NCBI RefSeq assembly: GCF_014174515.1
Contig: NZ_JACJUG010000006.1
Coordinates: 124,001 to 188,000 of the forward strand
Source of the DNA: Mitsuaria sp. WAJ17
GTDB taxonomy: Bacteria; Pseudomonadota; Gammaproteobacteria; Burkholderiales; Burkholderiaceae_C
Length of the DNA stretch: 64,000 nt
Direction of reading: 5' to 3'
In this document: positions 1 to 8,639 of the stretch, in pieces
How the letters are laid out: every line of letters starts with the position of its first letter
Numbering within the stretch: the first letter of the stretch is position 1
Notes under the pieces: model-generated
Told to the model about the DNA's origin: nothing
Databases searched by the model: none
What the model saw: only the letters and a program-made list of their open reading frames with translations
Translations under genes and position numbers: made by a program

Positions 1-1068
1 GATCCCCAGCGGCGCGCCGGAGAGGCTCACCTCGGGGATGTCATCGGGAATGCCGCCCTTGGCGCGGTTGTTGAAGTCGGCCTCGGCCGCCTCGGCTGCG
101 GCGGCGCTGTGGAAGCGGGCCGTGATCTCCTTGGCCAGCATGACCTTGGCATCCTTGGGATTGCGGCCGCCCTCGATCTCCTTCTTCAGCGCGGCGATCT
201 CGTCCAGGCTCTTGAACGACAGCAGGTTGAACCACTTCCACATCAGCTCGTCGCTGATGGACAGGATCTTGGCGAACATGGAGTTGGCCGGCTCAGTGAT
301 GCCCACGTAGTTGTTCTTGGACTTGGACATCTTGTCCACGCCATCCAGGCCCTCCAGCAGGGGCATGGTCAGGATGCACTGGGGCTCCTGGCCGTACTCG
401 GCCTGCAGATGGCGTCCCATCAGCAGGTTGAACTTCTGGTCGGTGCCGCCCAGTTCCAGGTCGGACTTCAGCGCGACGGAGTCATAGCCTTGCATCAGCG
501 GGTAGAGGAACTCGTGCACCGAGATGGGCGTCTGGCTGGCGAAGCGCTTGGCGAAGTCGTCGCGCTCCATCATGCGGGCCACCGTGTACTTGGCGGCCAG
601 TTGGATCATGCCGCTGGCGCCCAGGGGCTCACTCCATTCGCTGTTGTAGCGGATCTCGGTGCGGGCCGGGTCCAGCACCAGGCTGGCCTGCTTGTAGTAG
701 GTCTCGGCATTGGCCTGGATCTGCTCCTTGGTCAGCGGCGGGCGCGTGCTGTTGCGGCCGGAGGGGTCGCCGATCATGGAGGTGAAGTCGCCGATCAGGA
801 AGATCACCTGATGGCCCAGGTCCTGCAGCTGGCGCATCTTGTTGAGCACCACGGTGTGGCCGATGTGGATGTCCGGCGCCGTCGGGTCCAGGCCCAGCTT
901 GATGCGCAGCGGCGTGCCTGTGGCCTCCGAGCGGGCCAGCTTCTGCACCCAGTCAGCTTGCGGCAGCAGCTCCTCGCAGCCACGCAGGCTGACGCGCAGG
1001 GCTTCCTGCACGCGGTCGGTGACGGGGTAGGCCGGCTTGGCGGGGATATCGGTTCGCGATTCGGACAT
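1..1068 (-). CDS. tyrS: Tyrosyl-tRNA synthetase, 3' end cut by window edge
   Basis: Class I aminoacyl-tRNA synthetase that charges tRNA-Tyr in the cytoplasm. 356 residues are visible and the reading frame is still open at base 1, so the C-terminal tRNA-binding part lies outside. The class I signature HIGH is at residues 68-71 in the context PDIHIGHT. The second signature is KMSKS at 246-250. KMSKS rather than KFGKT places it in the TyrZ-like subfamily of about 400-420 residues, so roughly 50-60 residues are missing. The ATG at 1066-1068 is the first good start and opens [10 protein letters not shown]. It is divergent from the M23 peptidase gene. Confidence 0.95.
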   Translation of the reverse strand, partial: MSESRTDIPAKPAYPVTDRVQEALRVSLRGCEELLPQADWVQKLARSEATGTPLRIKLGLDPTAPDIHIGHTVVLNKMRQLQDLGHQVIFLIGDFTSMIGDPSGRNSTRPPLTKEQIQANAETYYKQASLVLDPARTEIRYNSEWSEPLGASGMIQLAAKYTVARMMERDDFAKRFASQTPISVHEFLYPLMQGYDSVALKSDLELGGTDQKFNLLMGRHLQAEYGQEPQCILTMPLLEGLDGVDKMSKSKNNYVGITEPANSMFAKILSISDELMWKWFNLLSFKSLDEIAALKKEIEGGRNPKDAKVMLAKEITARFHSAAAAEAAEADFNNRAKGGIPDDIPEVSLSGAPLGI

Positions 1069-1129
1069 GAAAGGCTCTCGTGAGGGCGATGCGCAGCGGG
1101 AATCGGGCTGGAAGCGGGTTTCCCAGCCC

Positions 1130-1156
1130 TTGAACTAGGGGGGCTCTGGGTATACT
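1130..1156 (+). promoter_or_regulatory. Possible sigma-70 promoter for the M23 peptidase gene
   Basis: TTGAAC at 1130-1135 and TATACT at 1151-1156 lie in the divergent tyrS/M23 spacer, about 150 bases before the peptidase start. The -10 element is good. The spacer of 15 bases is shorter than the usual 16-18, so this is only a plausible promoter. Confidence 0.35.
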
Positions 1157-1305
1157 CGGCGCCAGTTTTGGCCATCGCGGCCATCTTTGGACGACCGCAA
1201 AAGTGCTGGATTCTAGTGGACGGCCCCCCCGCGGACCGCGTCGCTTCCAGGCTACCCGCGCAGGCGCGCTCCAGAACAAGCACAGAGAAGACCGGGACCG
1301 CAAGC

Positions 1306-2688
1306 GTGACTGACTGGACCAAGGAACTGAACAAGGTGTTGGGGCATGCCGAAGCCTTCGCGGCTCGCCATCCGCGCGCCTTGACGGGCAGCCTGGTAGG
1401 CCTGCTCAGCGGATTTGCCGTGACGGCCTTCGGCGTGGCTCCCTTGGCGCCCGACGCCCAGGACCTGCCCCAGACCACCATCGCCGAGGCCGTGCAGACG
1501 CACGACCTCGCCACCCAGCTCGCCGACCTCGCCGAGCACGAGGTGGCCCTGAGCCGCAACGACCTCACCCGCGCCAGCGACACCGCCGACAGCCTCCTCA
1601 AGCGCATGGGCGCCTTCGATCCGGAGTTCGCCGCCTTCCTGCGCAGCGACGCCACGGCACGGCGCGTGCTGCAGGGGCGCACCGGCAAGCTGGTGCAGAT
1701 CAATGCCCGCCCCTCGGGCCGGGTCGAATCCCTGATCGCCCGCTTCCCGGCAGAGAAGCCCGAGCAGCAGGCCACGCATTTCACCCGCCTGCGCATCGAG
1801 CGCGACGCCAAGGGCCTGCGCAGCGTGCTTGAGACCGCGCCGCTGCAGTCGCAGGTGCGCCTGGCCAGCGGCACCATCCGCAGCTCCCTGTGGGCCGCGA
1901 CGGATGATGCCCGCATCCCCGACGCCATCGCCTCCCAGATCGCCGAGATGTTCTCGGGCGACATCGACTTCCACCGCGAACTGCGCAAGGGCGACCGCTT
2001 CTCGGTCGTCTACGAAGGCCTGACCGCCGACGGCGAGCCCATCACCTGGGACGGCGGTGCCGGCAAGGTGCTGGCGGGCGAGTTCGTCAACAACGGCCGC
2101 AGCTACAGCGCCGTGTGGTTCCGGGACAGCGTCACCGGCAAGGGCAATTTCTACACCATGGACGGGCAGAGCAAGCGCCGCGCCTTCCTGGCCAGCCCCC
2201 TGCCCTTCTCGCGCGTGACCTCGGGTTTCTCGATGCGCATGCATCCCATCCTGCAGACCTGGCGCGCCCACCTGGGCGTGGACTACGGCGCCCCCACCGG
2301 CACGGCCGTCCAGGCCGTGGGTGACGGCGTGGTGGAGTCCGCCGGCTGGCAGAACGGCTTCGGCAACGTCATCCATGTGCGTCACGCCAACGACCGCGTC
2401 ACCGTCTACGCCCATCTGAGCCGGATCGACGTCAAGAAGGGCCAGCGCGTCGAGCAGGGCCAGAAGATTGGCGCCGTGGGCGCCACCGGATGGGCCACCG
2501 GCCCGCACCTGCACTTCGAGTTCCGCGTGAAGGGCCAGCACCAGGATCCGCGCGCCATCGCCCGCGCCTCCGAATCGCTCACCCTGCCCGGCTACGCCAA
2601 GGGCCAGTTCCAGCAGACCGCCCAGGCCGCCCGCACCCAGATCGATGTGGCCCGCTCCCTGGGGCAGGGCGTCAGCGACGCCGACTGA
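1306..2688 (+). CDS. M23-family murein peptidase, membrane-anchored
   Basis: Predicted periplasmic zinc endopeptidase acting on peptidoglycan cross-links, in the family of lysostaphin, NlpD and MepM. With the GTG start at 1306 it has 460 residues. A hydrophobic segment near residues 22-40 (TGSLVGLLSGFAVTAFGV) looks like a single membrane anchor. The C-terminal M23 domain carries H322 and D326 (HLGVD) and H401/H403 (PHLHFEF), the usual zinc and catalytic residues, so it should be active. An ATG-opened frame reaches back to 1168, but its extra 46 residues are low-quality and precede the membrane segment, so GTG 1306 is preferred. anmK follows after 18 bases, suggesting a cell-wall turnover/recycling unit. 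Confidence 0.88.
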   Translation: MTDWTKELNKVLGHAEAFAARHPRALTGSLVGLLSGFAVTAFGVAPLAPDAQDLPQTTIAEAVQTHDLATQLADLAEHEVALSRNDLTRASDTADSLLKRMGAFDPEFAAFLRSDATARRVLQGRTGKLVQINARPSGRVESLIARFPAEKPEQQATHFTRLRIERDAKGLRSVLETAPLQSQVRLASGTIRSSLWAATDDARIPDAIASQIAEMFSGDIDFHRELRKGDRFSVVYEGLTADGEPITWDGGAGKVLAGEFVNNGRSYSAVWFRDSVTGKGNFYTMDGQSKRRAFLASPLPFSRVTSGFSMRMHPILQTWRAHLGVDYGAPTGTAVQAVGDGVVESAGWQNGFGNVIHVRHANDRVTVYAHLSRIDVKKGQRVEQGQKIGAVGATGWATGPHLHFEFRVKGQHQDPRAIARASESLTLPGYAKGQFQQTAQAARTQIDVARSLGQGVSDAD

Positions 2689-2706
2689 CCCCCCCGAGGC
2701 CGCGCC

Positions 2707-3831
2707 GTGAGCGCTCCGCAGGCGACGCAGCACTACATCGGCCTGATGTCAGGCACCTCGCTGGATGGCGTGGACGCCGTGCTCGCGGCCTTCGCCCCGG
2801 ACAGCACCCTGCAGGTGCTGGACCACGCCTTCGCCCCCTTCGAGCCCGCCCTGCGAGCAGAGCTGCTGGCCCTGAACACCCCGGGCGACAACGAACTCCA
2901 TCGCGCCGCCCTCGCCGCCAATGGCGTGGCCCGCGCCTATGCCGACCTGGCACTGACCCTGGCCGGGCGCCATCCCACGCTCACCATCCGCGCCCTGGGC
3001 GCCCATGGCCAGACCGTGCGCCATCGCCCGGGCGAATTCGACGGCTGCGGCTACACCGTCCAGTTGCTCAATGCCTCGCTGCTGGCCGAGCGCTGCGGCA
3101 TCGCCGTGGTGGCAGACCTGCGCAGCCGCGACGTGGCCGCCGGCGGCCAGGGCGCGCCCCTGGTGCCCGCCTTTCACCAGGCGGTGTTCGCTGGTCGCTG
3201 CGAGGCCGTGCTCAATATCGGCGGCATCAGCAACATCAGCCTGCTGAGCCCCTCGCCTGGGGACCCACCGCGAGGCTTCGACTGCGGTCCCGGCAACTGC
3301 CTGATGGACTTCTGGATCCAGCAGCACCGCGGCCTGCCCTATGACGCCGATGGCGCCTGGGCCGCACAGGGTCAGGTCTTGCCCGAGCTGATGTCCCGCC
3401 TGCTGGACGAGCCCTTCTTCCGGCTGCCACCGCCGCGCAGCACCGGCCGAGACCTGTTCAACCCGGTCTGGTTGCAGGCCCGGCTGAACGAGCTGCCCGG
3501 GCCCGCAGCCCCCGAGGATGTCCAGGCCACCCTGCTGGAGTTGACAGCCCTCTCCATTGCCCAAGCCCTGCTCGCGCACGGAGGCGTCAGCGGCCGGCTG
3601 GCGGTGTGCGGGGGCGGCGCCCTCAATAGGCGGCTCCTGCAGCGCCTGGCAGCCGCCCTGCCCGACTGGACCCCGCAGCCCAGCGATGCCCTGGGGCTGC
3701 CTGCCATGCAGGTGGAGGCTGCGGCCTTCGCCTGGCTGGCCCTGCGGCATTGCCAAGGCCTGGCAGGCAATCTGCCGGCCGTCACCGGCGCGCAGGGGCC
3801 GCGTATCCTGGGCGCCTGGCATCCCGCCTGA
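2707..3831 (+). CDS. anmK: Anhydro-N-acetylmuramic acid kinase
   Basis: Phosphorylates 1,6-anhydro-MurNAc with ring opening to give MurNAc-6-phosphate, a step in murein recycling in the cytoplasm. The 374-residue length is normal for the family. Family blocks are clear: GLMSGTSLDGVDA near the start (ATP binding), GAHGQTVRHRP, DLRSRDVAAGGQGAPLVPAFH, LNIGGISNIS and FDCGPGNCLMD. The start codon is GTG at 2707, directly before the conserved N-terminal block, so no upstream alternative is needed. It lies 18 bases after the M23 peptidase gene and is probably co-transcribed with it, coupling wall cleavage to recovery of wall sugars. A near-exact copy of the 14-bp repeat described elsewhere lies inside this gene at 3368-3381. 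Confidence 0.95.
   Translation: MSAPQATQHYIGLMSGTSLDGVDAVLAAFAPDSTLQVLDHAFAPFEPALRAELLALNTPGDNELHRAALAANGVARAYADLALTLAGRHPTLTIRALGAHGQTVRHRPGEFDGCGYTVQLLNASLLAERCGIAVVADLRSRDVAAGGQGAPLVPAFHQAVFAGRCEAVLNIGGISNISLLSPSPGDPPRGFDCGPGNCLMDFWIQQHRGLPYDADGAWAAQGQVLPELMSRLLDEPFFRLPPPRSTGRDLFNPVWLQARLNELPGPAAPEDVQATLLELTALSIAQALLAHGGVSGRLAVCGGGALNRRLLQRLAAALPDWTPQPSDALGLPAMQVEAAAFAWLALRHCQGLAGNLPAVTGAQGPRILGAWHPA
3368..3381 (+). repeat. 13/14 match to GGGGTCAGGTCTTG, inside anmK
   Basis: The sequence AGGGTCAGGTCTTG differs from the repeat consensus only at the first base. It is read through as coding sequence (QGQVLPE context) in anmK. Because it is inexact and the codons fit the family, this copy may be chance. 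Confidence 0.4.
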
Positions 3832-3864
3832 GGCACCCCAGGCCATCCTCCCGACCGGGAATGC

Positions 3865-3895
3865 AAAACGCCGCAGCGGCATGGCCGTGCGGCGT
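3865..3895 (-). terminator. Rho-independent terminator of erpA
   Basis: Inverted repeat ACGCCGC (3868-3874) / GCGGCGT (3889-3895), followed on the minus strand by TTTT (3868-3865). It lies 50 bases after the erpA stop, between the convergent anmK and erpA genes. The U-tract is short but on the correct side for erpA. Confidence 0.7.
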
Positions 3896-3946
3896 CTGGA
3901 CAGGCGTCACGAAGGCCGTCAGCACAGCCCCGCTTCGCGAGATGGG

Positions 3947-4324
3947 TCAGACCGAGAAGCTGGAACCGCAACCACAGGTGGTCGAGGCATTGGGGTTCTT
4001 GATCACGAACTGCGCGCCCTGCAGGTCTTCCTTGTAGTCGATCTCGGCGCCCATGAGGTATTGCAGGCTCATGGCGTCGATCAGCAGGGTGACACCGTTC
4101 TTCATCATCTGGGTGTCGTCCTCGTTGGCCACCTCGTCGAAGGTGAAGCCATACTGGAAGCCCGAGCAACCACCGCCCTGCACGAAAACGCGCAGCTTCA
4201 GCTCCGGATTGCCTTCCTCAGCGACAAGGTCGCGAACCTTCTCGGCGGCGCTGTCGGTGAAAATGATGGGCGCCGGGATATCGCTGGGGCCGGCGGCGGT
4301 GGTGGATTCGAGAACTGCGCTCAT
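3947..4324 (-). CDS. erpA: Iron-sulfur cluster insertion protein ErpA
   Basis: A-type carrier that receives Fe-S clusters and delivers them to apoproteins. The 125 residues match the family length plus a short N-terminal extension of about 16 residues. All three cluster-binding cysteines are present: C53 in GGGCSGFQY and C117/C119 in the C-terminal CGCGSSFSV. The N-terminal extension with the [15 protein letters not shown] start is typical of betaproteobacterial ErpA rather than IscA. It stands alone on the minus strand, upstream of rpsI-rplM on the map but separated from them by the rpsI terminator at 4491-4513. Its own terminator is at 3865-3895. Confidence 0.95.
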   Translation of the reverse strand: MSAVLESTTAAGPSDIPAPIIFTDSAAEKVRDLVAEEGNPELKLRVFVQGGGCSGFQYGFTFDEVANEDDTQMMKNGVTLLIDAMSLQYLMGAEIDYKEDLQGAQFVIKNPNASTTCGCGSSFSV

Positions 4325-4490
4325 CGCTTGTGTCCTGCTTGAGAGAGGTCAGATGCCAGGATTATCCCCCAGCGTCGGACTCAGGTATTCGCCAGTGGGC
4401 CGCATGACCCGCCGTAACGAAGGGCTTTGAGGCCACGGCGATACAGCGGCGCCCGCTGCCGTGAAGTCTGCACGCAGCCGCAGCAATGAC

Positions 4491-4513
4491 AAAAGGCCGC
4501 GCGAGCGGCCTTT
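4491..4513 (-). terminator. Rho-independent terminator of rplM-rpsI
   Basis: A perfect 9-bp stem AAAGGCCGC (4492-4500) / GCGGCCTTT (4505-4513) with tetraloop GCGA. On the minus strand the stem ends in TTTT, 66 bases after the rpsI stop. Confidence 0.85.
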
Positions 4514-4578
4514 CGGAGTGCTGAAAAGCTTCTGAGGAGGCTTTCCTGGCAGGGTCGGCACAAGGCCGACCAGGAAGA

Positions 4579-4971
4579 TCAGCGCTTGCTGAACTGCTTC
4601 CGACGACGGGCGCCGTGCAGACCGACCTTCTTACGCTCGACTTCACGCGCATCACGCGTGACGAAGCCTGCGCGGCTCAGTTCGGGCTTCAGGGCTGCGT
4701 CGTAGTCGATCAGTGCACGGGTGATGCCCAGACGGACAGCACCGGCCTGGCCGGACTCGCCACCACCATGGACGTTCACCTTGATGTCGAAGGCTTCGCC
4801 ATTGTTGGTCAGCACCAGGGGCTGGCGGGTGACCATGATGGACGTCTGACGGCCGAAGTACTGATCCAGCGGCTTGCCGTTGACGATGATCTGGCCCGTG
4901 CCCTTCTTCATGAAGACGCGAGCGACCGACGACTTGCGGCGGCCGGTACCGTAATTCCAGTTTCCGATCAT
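4579..4971 (-). CDS. rpsI: 30S ribosomal protein S9
   Basis: Small-subunit ribosomal protein whose C-terminal tail reaches the P-site tRNA. 130 residues, the normal bacterial length. The N-terminus reads [15 protein letters not shown] and the C-terminus ends in the basic tail RRRKQFSKR with the invariant final SKR. It starts 9 bases after the rplM stop, so the two are one transcript, the universal L13-S9 pair. A strong terminator follows. Confidence 0.98.
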   Translation of the reverse strand: MIGNWNYGTGRRKSSVARVFMKKGTGQIIVNGKPLDQYFGRQTSIMVTRQPLVLTNNGEAFDIKVNVHGGGESGQAGAVRLGITRALIDYDAALKPELSRAGFVTRDAREVERKKVGLHGARRRKQFSKR

Positions 4972-4980
4972 TGCCGTTCC

Positions 4981-5409
4981 TTAGATTTCCAGAGCCTTGG
5001 GCTGCTGGGCGGTGTGCGGGTGGGTGCCACCAGCATAAACCTTCAGCTTCTTCACCATGGCATAGCCCAGGGGACCCTTGGGCAGCATGCCCTTCACAGC
5101 CTTCTCCAGGGCGCGGCCCGGATGCTTGGCTTGCATGTCCTTGAACTTGGTGGCGTAGATGCCGCCGGGGAAGCCGCTGTGGCGGTAGTACACCTTGTCG
5201 GTGGCCTTGTTGCCGGTCACGCGCAGCTTGTCTGCGTTGATCACGACGATGAAGTCACCGGTATCCACGTGAGGCGTGTAAATGGCCTTGTGCTTGCCGC
5301 GCAAACGGAGTGCCACTTCGCTGGCAACACGTCCGAGCACCTTGTCGGTGGCGTCAATCACAAACCACTCGTGCGTCACCTCGGCCGGCTTGGCGCTGAA
5401 GGTCTTCAT
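4981..5409 (-). CDS. rplM: 50S ribosomal protein L13
   Basis: Large-subunit assembly protein, 142 residues starting at the ATG 5407-5409 ([20 protein letters not shown]), exactly the family length. The open frame continues upstream to about 5640, but that part has no family similarity and is leader sequence. In E. coli L13 controls its own operon through the leader; the about 230-base leader here leaves room for something similar, but I cannot see a specific structure. It is first in the rplM-rpsI operon. Confidence 0.98.
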   Translation of the reverse strand: MKTFSAKPAEVTHEWFVIDATDKVLGRVASEVALRLRGKHKAIYTPHVDTGDFIVVINADKLRVTGNKATDKVYYRHSGFPGGIYATKFKDMQAKHPGRALEKAVKGMLPKGPLGYAMVKKLKVYAGGTHPHTAQQPKALEI

Positions 5410-5765
5410 GAGTTGCTTTCGTTGGCTGCGACCGGAATCAAACCCCGCCCGCAGCAGTCGCTGGCTGAAATCTCTACGACTGGGCCCCCGTTCGGTGCCG
5501 CTTCTTTGCCTGCGGGACCCCTTCTCTCGAAGACTTCCCACCTGCTCGCGACCTCTCACGCCGTGGCGCCAAGGCGCATCTTTCCTGCAGCCAGATACAG
5601 GAAAGCCCGCGAGTGTACCCAAACCCAGCCGGACCGGCAAGTCCAGGGCGCGCAGGAATGCCGATCAGATCAAGCCTGCGCGGCAGGCGGCCCGCTAATA
5701 TGCGCCCATGCCCCAGCCCCACTGGCTGTGCTCCAGGCTGTGCCCTTGCTGAGCGGAGGCTCCCC
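5410..5765. other. Divergent intergenic region, rplM / acetyltransferase
   Basis: 356 bases without a convincing gene. It must hold the rplM-rpsI promoter and leader on the minus strand. On the plus strand there is a TAATAT (5696-5701) that could serve as -10 for the acetyltransferase, preceded by a small inverted repeat GCCTGC-GCG-GCAGGC (5674-5688). No -35 element stands out on either strand. Confidence 0.5.
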
Positions 5766-6509
5766 ATGTCTGCCCAAGAACCCTCGTCCCTGGCCGACCC
5801 CGGCCACACCGAACCTGAAGCCGAGCAGAGTGCCCTGGGCTGGCTGCCTCAGAAGCTCGGCCTGCAGCGCTTCGCGAGCTGGGTGCCCATCCGCTCGCTG
5901 GCGCGCCGGCACCGCAAGCGCATCCTCACCCATCTGCTGAGCCTCAGCGAGCGCGACCGCTACCTGCGCTTCGGCTACCCCGCCCGCGACGAGCAGATCA
6001 CCAAGTACGCGATGAACCTGGATTTCGCCCGCGACGAAGTCCTGGGCATCTTCAATCGCCGGCTGCAGCTGGTGGCCATGGCCCATCTGGCCTATGAGCC
6101 GGCGCCGCAGCGAAAGGGCAAGCCGGCGATGGCGGAGTTCGGCGTCTCGGTGCTGGCCAGCGCGCGCGGCCGGGGCTTTGGCGCCCGGCTGTTCGAGCAT
6201 GCGGCCCTTCATGCGCGCAACCGGGGCATTGAGACCCTCTTCATCCATGCGCTGAGCGAGAACGCGCCCATGCTCAAGATTGCTCGCAACGCAGGCGCCA
6301 CCGTGGAGCGCGACGGCGGTGAGTCCGAGGCCTGGCTGCGCCTGCCGCCGGATTCGGTGTCCTCCCATGTGGGCGAGGCCATCGAGCGGCACATGGGCGA
6401 ACTGGACTTCCAGTTCAAGCGCCATGTGCGCGCCTTCGGGGACTTCATCGACGGCGTGGCCGAGGTCAAGTCGCAATACCGCGACGCCGGAAAGGCGGCC
6501 AAGCAATAG
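5766..6509 (+). CDS. GNAT-family N-acetyltransferase
   Basis: Predicted acetyl-CoA-dependent acyltransferase, 247 residues from the ATG at 5766, which has a GGAGG ribosome-binding site eight bases upstream. The GNAT core is at about residues 90-200. The acetyl-CoA pyrophosphate-binding loop is recognisable as ARGRGFGARLFE (about 131-142), a variant of R-x-x-G-x-G/A. A 60-residue N-terminal part (RSLARRHRKRILTHLLSLSERDRYLRFG) resembles the leader segment of GNAT proteins fused to or derived from Pat-like acetyltransferases. The substrate is unknown. The C-terminal 45 residues are helical and charged. A GC-rich hairpin follows the stop directly. Single gene, flanked by a divergent rplM and a co-directional DUF2726 gene 116 bases downstream. 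Confidence 0.8.
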   Translation: MSAQEPSSLADPGHTEPEAEQSALGWLPQKLGLQRFASWVPIRSLARRHRKRILTHLLSLSERDRYLRFGYPARDEQITKYAMNLDFARDEVLGIFNRRLQLVAMAHLAYEPAPQRKGKPAMAEFGVSVLASARGRGFGARLFEHAALHARNRGIETLFIHALSENAPMLKIARNAGATVERDGGESEAWLRLPPDSVSSHVGEAIERHMGELDFQFKRHVRAFGDFIDGVAEVKSQYRDAGKAAKQ

Positions 6510-6510
6510 C

Positions 6511-6532
6511 GCCGGCACTTCGCCGTGCCGGC
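6511..6532 (+). terminator. GC-rich hairpin after acetyltransferase gene
   Basis: Perfect 8-bp stem GCCGGCAC (6511-6518) / GTGCCGGC (6525-6532), one base after the stop codon. There is no following T-tract, so it may stabilise the mRNA end or act with Rho rather than terminate alone. Confidence 0.4.
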
Positions 6533-6625
6533 GGTTCCGCCCTGGTTACACTTTGACGGCAGCCCGGTCCGCCAGGAGTCCATCCCGGCGGGTCCGACAC
6601 TTCCCCAGCAGTCACCAGAGCGCCC

Positions 6626-7447
6626 ATGCCGACCCTCATTCCGTGGATCTTTGCCCTGGCCTCCTGCCTGGGACTTGCCGCACTGGGTGCCGCGTGGCTC
6701 TGGAAGCGCCCTCGCGGTGAGCGGCAACGCCTCCCGGAGGAATGGCCGCTGACGCCCCGCCCGGTCTTCAGCACCGACGAACGCCGCGTCTACCGCCTGC
6801 TGCGCGAGGCCCTGCCCCACCACGTGATCCTGTGCAAGCTGCCCCTGGTGCGTTTCTGCCAGCCCAGCGAGGCCAGTGAGACGCGCTACTGGTTCGGCCT
6901 CCTCGGCGCCCTGAACGTGGGCTTCGCCATCTGCAGCAGCAATGGCCGGGTGCTGGCCGCCATCGACCTGGACACCGAGCGCCAGCAACAGAGCCGCGGT
7001 CTGCAGATCAAGCAGTCCGTGCTCAGCGCCTGCCGCGTGCGCTACCTGCGTTGCCCTCTGGACAAGCTGCCCACCGCCGCCGAGCTGCAGCTGCTGGTGC
7101 CCTACAACAACAGCCATGTGCGCGGCCCCCAGGCCGGCACCAAGCCCGCCCGGGCACCGGCGGCCAGCCCGGCAGGCACGCCGCTGGGTCCTGCCGGCAG
7201 TGGTCGCCCCCTCAACACGGTGGGCGCCAGCCTGTGGCAGGACTCCTCCGTCTTCCAGGACTCCTTCTTTGCGCCGGACCCGCGCTTTGACAGCGCGACC
7301 GGCGAACGCCCTGGCGCGGGAGGCGCCGAGCCGCTGGACGACGGCGGCCTCGACATCAGTCTTGACCAGACACCGCCCGGCCCCGATGCCGCCCAGGACA
7401 TCGTGGGCGTGGTGGTGGACAGCCCCCGCTTCCCCGGCGGCCGCTGA
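6626..7447 (+). CDS. DUF2726-containing membrane-anchored protein
   Basis: 273 residues. An N-terminal hydrophobic helix (about residues 4-26, ending WLWKRPRG) anchors it with the rest in the cytoplasm. Residues about 45-165 look like the DUF2726 domain: RPVFSTDERRVYRLLREALP, then LCKLPLVRF, AIDLDTERQQQSRG and a C-terminal LRCPLDKLPT. This domain is proposed to have a restriction-endonuclease-like fold; the D-x-D and Q residues after the AAIDLD strand would fit such an active site, but no activity is established. From about residue 170 the protein is Pro/Ala/Gly-rich and probably disordered. The stop is followed 52 bases later by srkA on the same strand. Function unknown. Confidence 0.75.
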   Translation: MPTLIPWIFALASCLGLAALGAAWLWKRPRGERQRLPEEWPLTPRPVFSTDERRVYRLLREALPHHVILCKLPLVRFCQPSEASETRYWFGLLGALNVGFAICSSNGRVLAAIDLDTERQQQSRGLQIKQSVLSACRVRYLRCPLDKLPTAAELQLLVPYNNSHVRGPQAGTKPARAPAASPAGTPLGPAGSGRPLNTVGASLWQDSSVFQDSFFAPDPRFDSATGERPGAGGAEPLDDGGLDISLDQTPPGPDAAQDIVGVVVDSPRFPGGR

Positions 7448-7498
7448 GCCCGCCGCGGCCCTTCCCCCTGATTGCAGCCGCCTCGCCGGCCGCCCCGC

Positions 7499-8599
7499 AT
7501 GAGCCCCGACACCGACCGCGCCTTTGGCGAGCTGACGCCCGAATACATGCTGGACGCGCTGGAGGCTGCCGGCCTGCGCGGCGACGGCCGCATGCTGCAG
7601 CTCAATTCCTATGAAAACCGGGTGCTGCAGCTCCACCTGGAGGACGGGCGCGTGGCCGTGGCCAAGTTCTACCGCCCGGGCCGCTGGAGCGAGGCGCAGA
7701 TTCTCGAGGAGCACGCCTTCGCGGCCGAGCTGGCCGAGGCAGAGGTGCCGGTCGCCCGCCCCTGGACCCTGGAGCGCAGCGAGCACTTCAGGCATCCGCA
7801 GGGCGAGCTGGAGCTGCTGGGCACGCCGGCCACGCTGGGTCGCATCGGCACACAGCGCTTTGCCGCCGCCAGCCGGCAGGGCGGACGCGCGCCCGAGCTG
7901 GAGGACGTGGAGGTGCTGCGCTGGATCGGCCGCCTGCTGGCGCGCCTGCATGAGGTGGGTGCGCGGCGCCCCTTCGAGCATCGTGTGCGCTGGTGGGGCG
8001 CCGAGCCCGGCGAAACCGCCCGTGCCTGGTTGATGGCGAACGAGACGCTACCACCCGAGATCGCGCCGCGCTGGGACCGCGTGGTGCAGGAGTGCCTCAC
8101 CTGCATCGCCCGGGCCTTCGACACACTGGCCGATGCCCAGCAGCTGCGCCTGCATGGCGACTGCCATCCCGGCAACATCCTCTGGACGCCGGACAACGGC
8201 CCGCATTTCGTGGACCTGGACGACGCCGTCACAGGCCCCGCCGTGCAGGACCTCTGGATGCTGCTCAGCGGCGACGAGGCCACGGCGCGGTGGCAGTGGG
8301 ACGCCCTGATGGACGGCTACGAATCCATCCGCAGCTTCGACTGGCGCGAGCGCCGCCTGATCGAGCCCCTGCGCACCCTGCGCATGATCCACCACAGCGC
8401 CTGGCTGGCCCGCCGCTGGGGCGACCCGGCCTTCCCGCTGGCCTTCCCCTGGTTCGGCACGCCCAACTACTGGAATGACCAGGTGGCCAAGCTGGCGGAG
8501 CAACTGGAGGCCATGCAGTCAGCCGATGACACCGCAGCGCCGCCCTCATTCAAGGACGACGATGACGACTTTCACCTGGACGGAGACAGCTTTTCCTGA
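7499..8599 (+). CDS. srkA: Stress response serine/threonine kinase (YihE/RdoA family)
   Basis: Choline-kinase-fold protein kinase. In E. coli SrkA lowers stress-induced cell death and counters MazF. 366 residues from ATG 7499; an in-frame TTG nine codons upstream is less likely. The N-terminal lobe opens GELTPEYMLDALEAAG and ENRVLQL, followed by the Lys-containing strand VAVAKFYRPGRWS. The catalytic loop is HGDCHPGNILW and the metal-binding segment is FVDLDDAVTGPAVQDLW. About 35 residues longer than the E. coli protein, mostly an acidic C-terminal tail (FKDDDDDFHLDGDSFS). It is convergent with htpG, and a copy of the 14-bp repeat starts six bases after the stop. Confidence 0.93.
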   Translation: MSPDTDRAFGELTPEYMLDALEAAGLRGDGRMLQLNSYENRVLQLHLEDGRVAVAKFYRPGRWSEAQILEEHAFAAELAEAEVPVARPWTLERSEHFRHPQGELELLGTPATLGRIGTQRFAAASRQGGRAPELEDVEVLRWIGRLLARLHEVGARRPFEHRVRWWGAEPGETARAWLMANETLPPEIAPRWDRVVQECLTCIARAFDTLADAQQLRLHGDCHPGNILWTPDNGPHFVDLDDAVTGPAVQDLWMLLSGDEATARWQWDALMDGYESIRSFDWRERRLIEPLRTLRMIHHSAWLARRWGDPAFPLAFPWFGTPNYWNDQVAKLAEQLEAMQSADDTAAPPSFKDDDDDFHLDGDSFS

Positions 8600-8604
8600 G
8601 CAGG

Positions 8605-8618
8605 CAAGACCTGACCCC
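8605..8618 (-). repeat. Exact copy of 14-bp repeat GGGGTCAGGTCTTG
   Basis: CAAGACCTGACCCC on the plus strand, that is GGGGTCAGGTCTTG on the minus strand. It lies in the 40-base gap between the convergent srkA and htpG stops. One of four exact copies in the window. Confidence 0.85.
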
Positions 8619-8639
8619 TGAGGGCCAGGCCACCCTCAA

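Noticed and set aside
4981..5640. Long N-terminal extension of rplM
   Set aside because: L13 is 142 residues and starts MKTFSAKP in most bacteria; the extension has no similarity and covers the leader.
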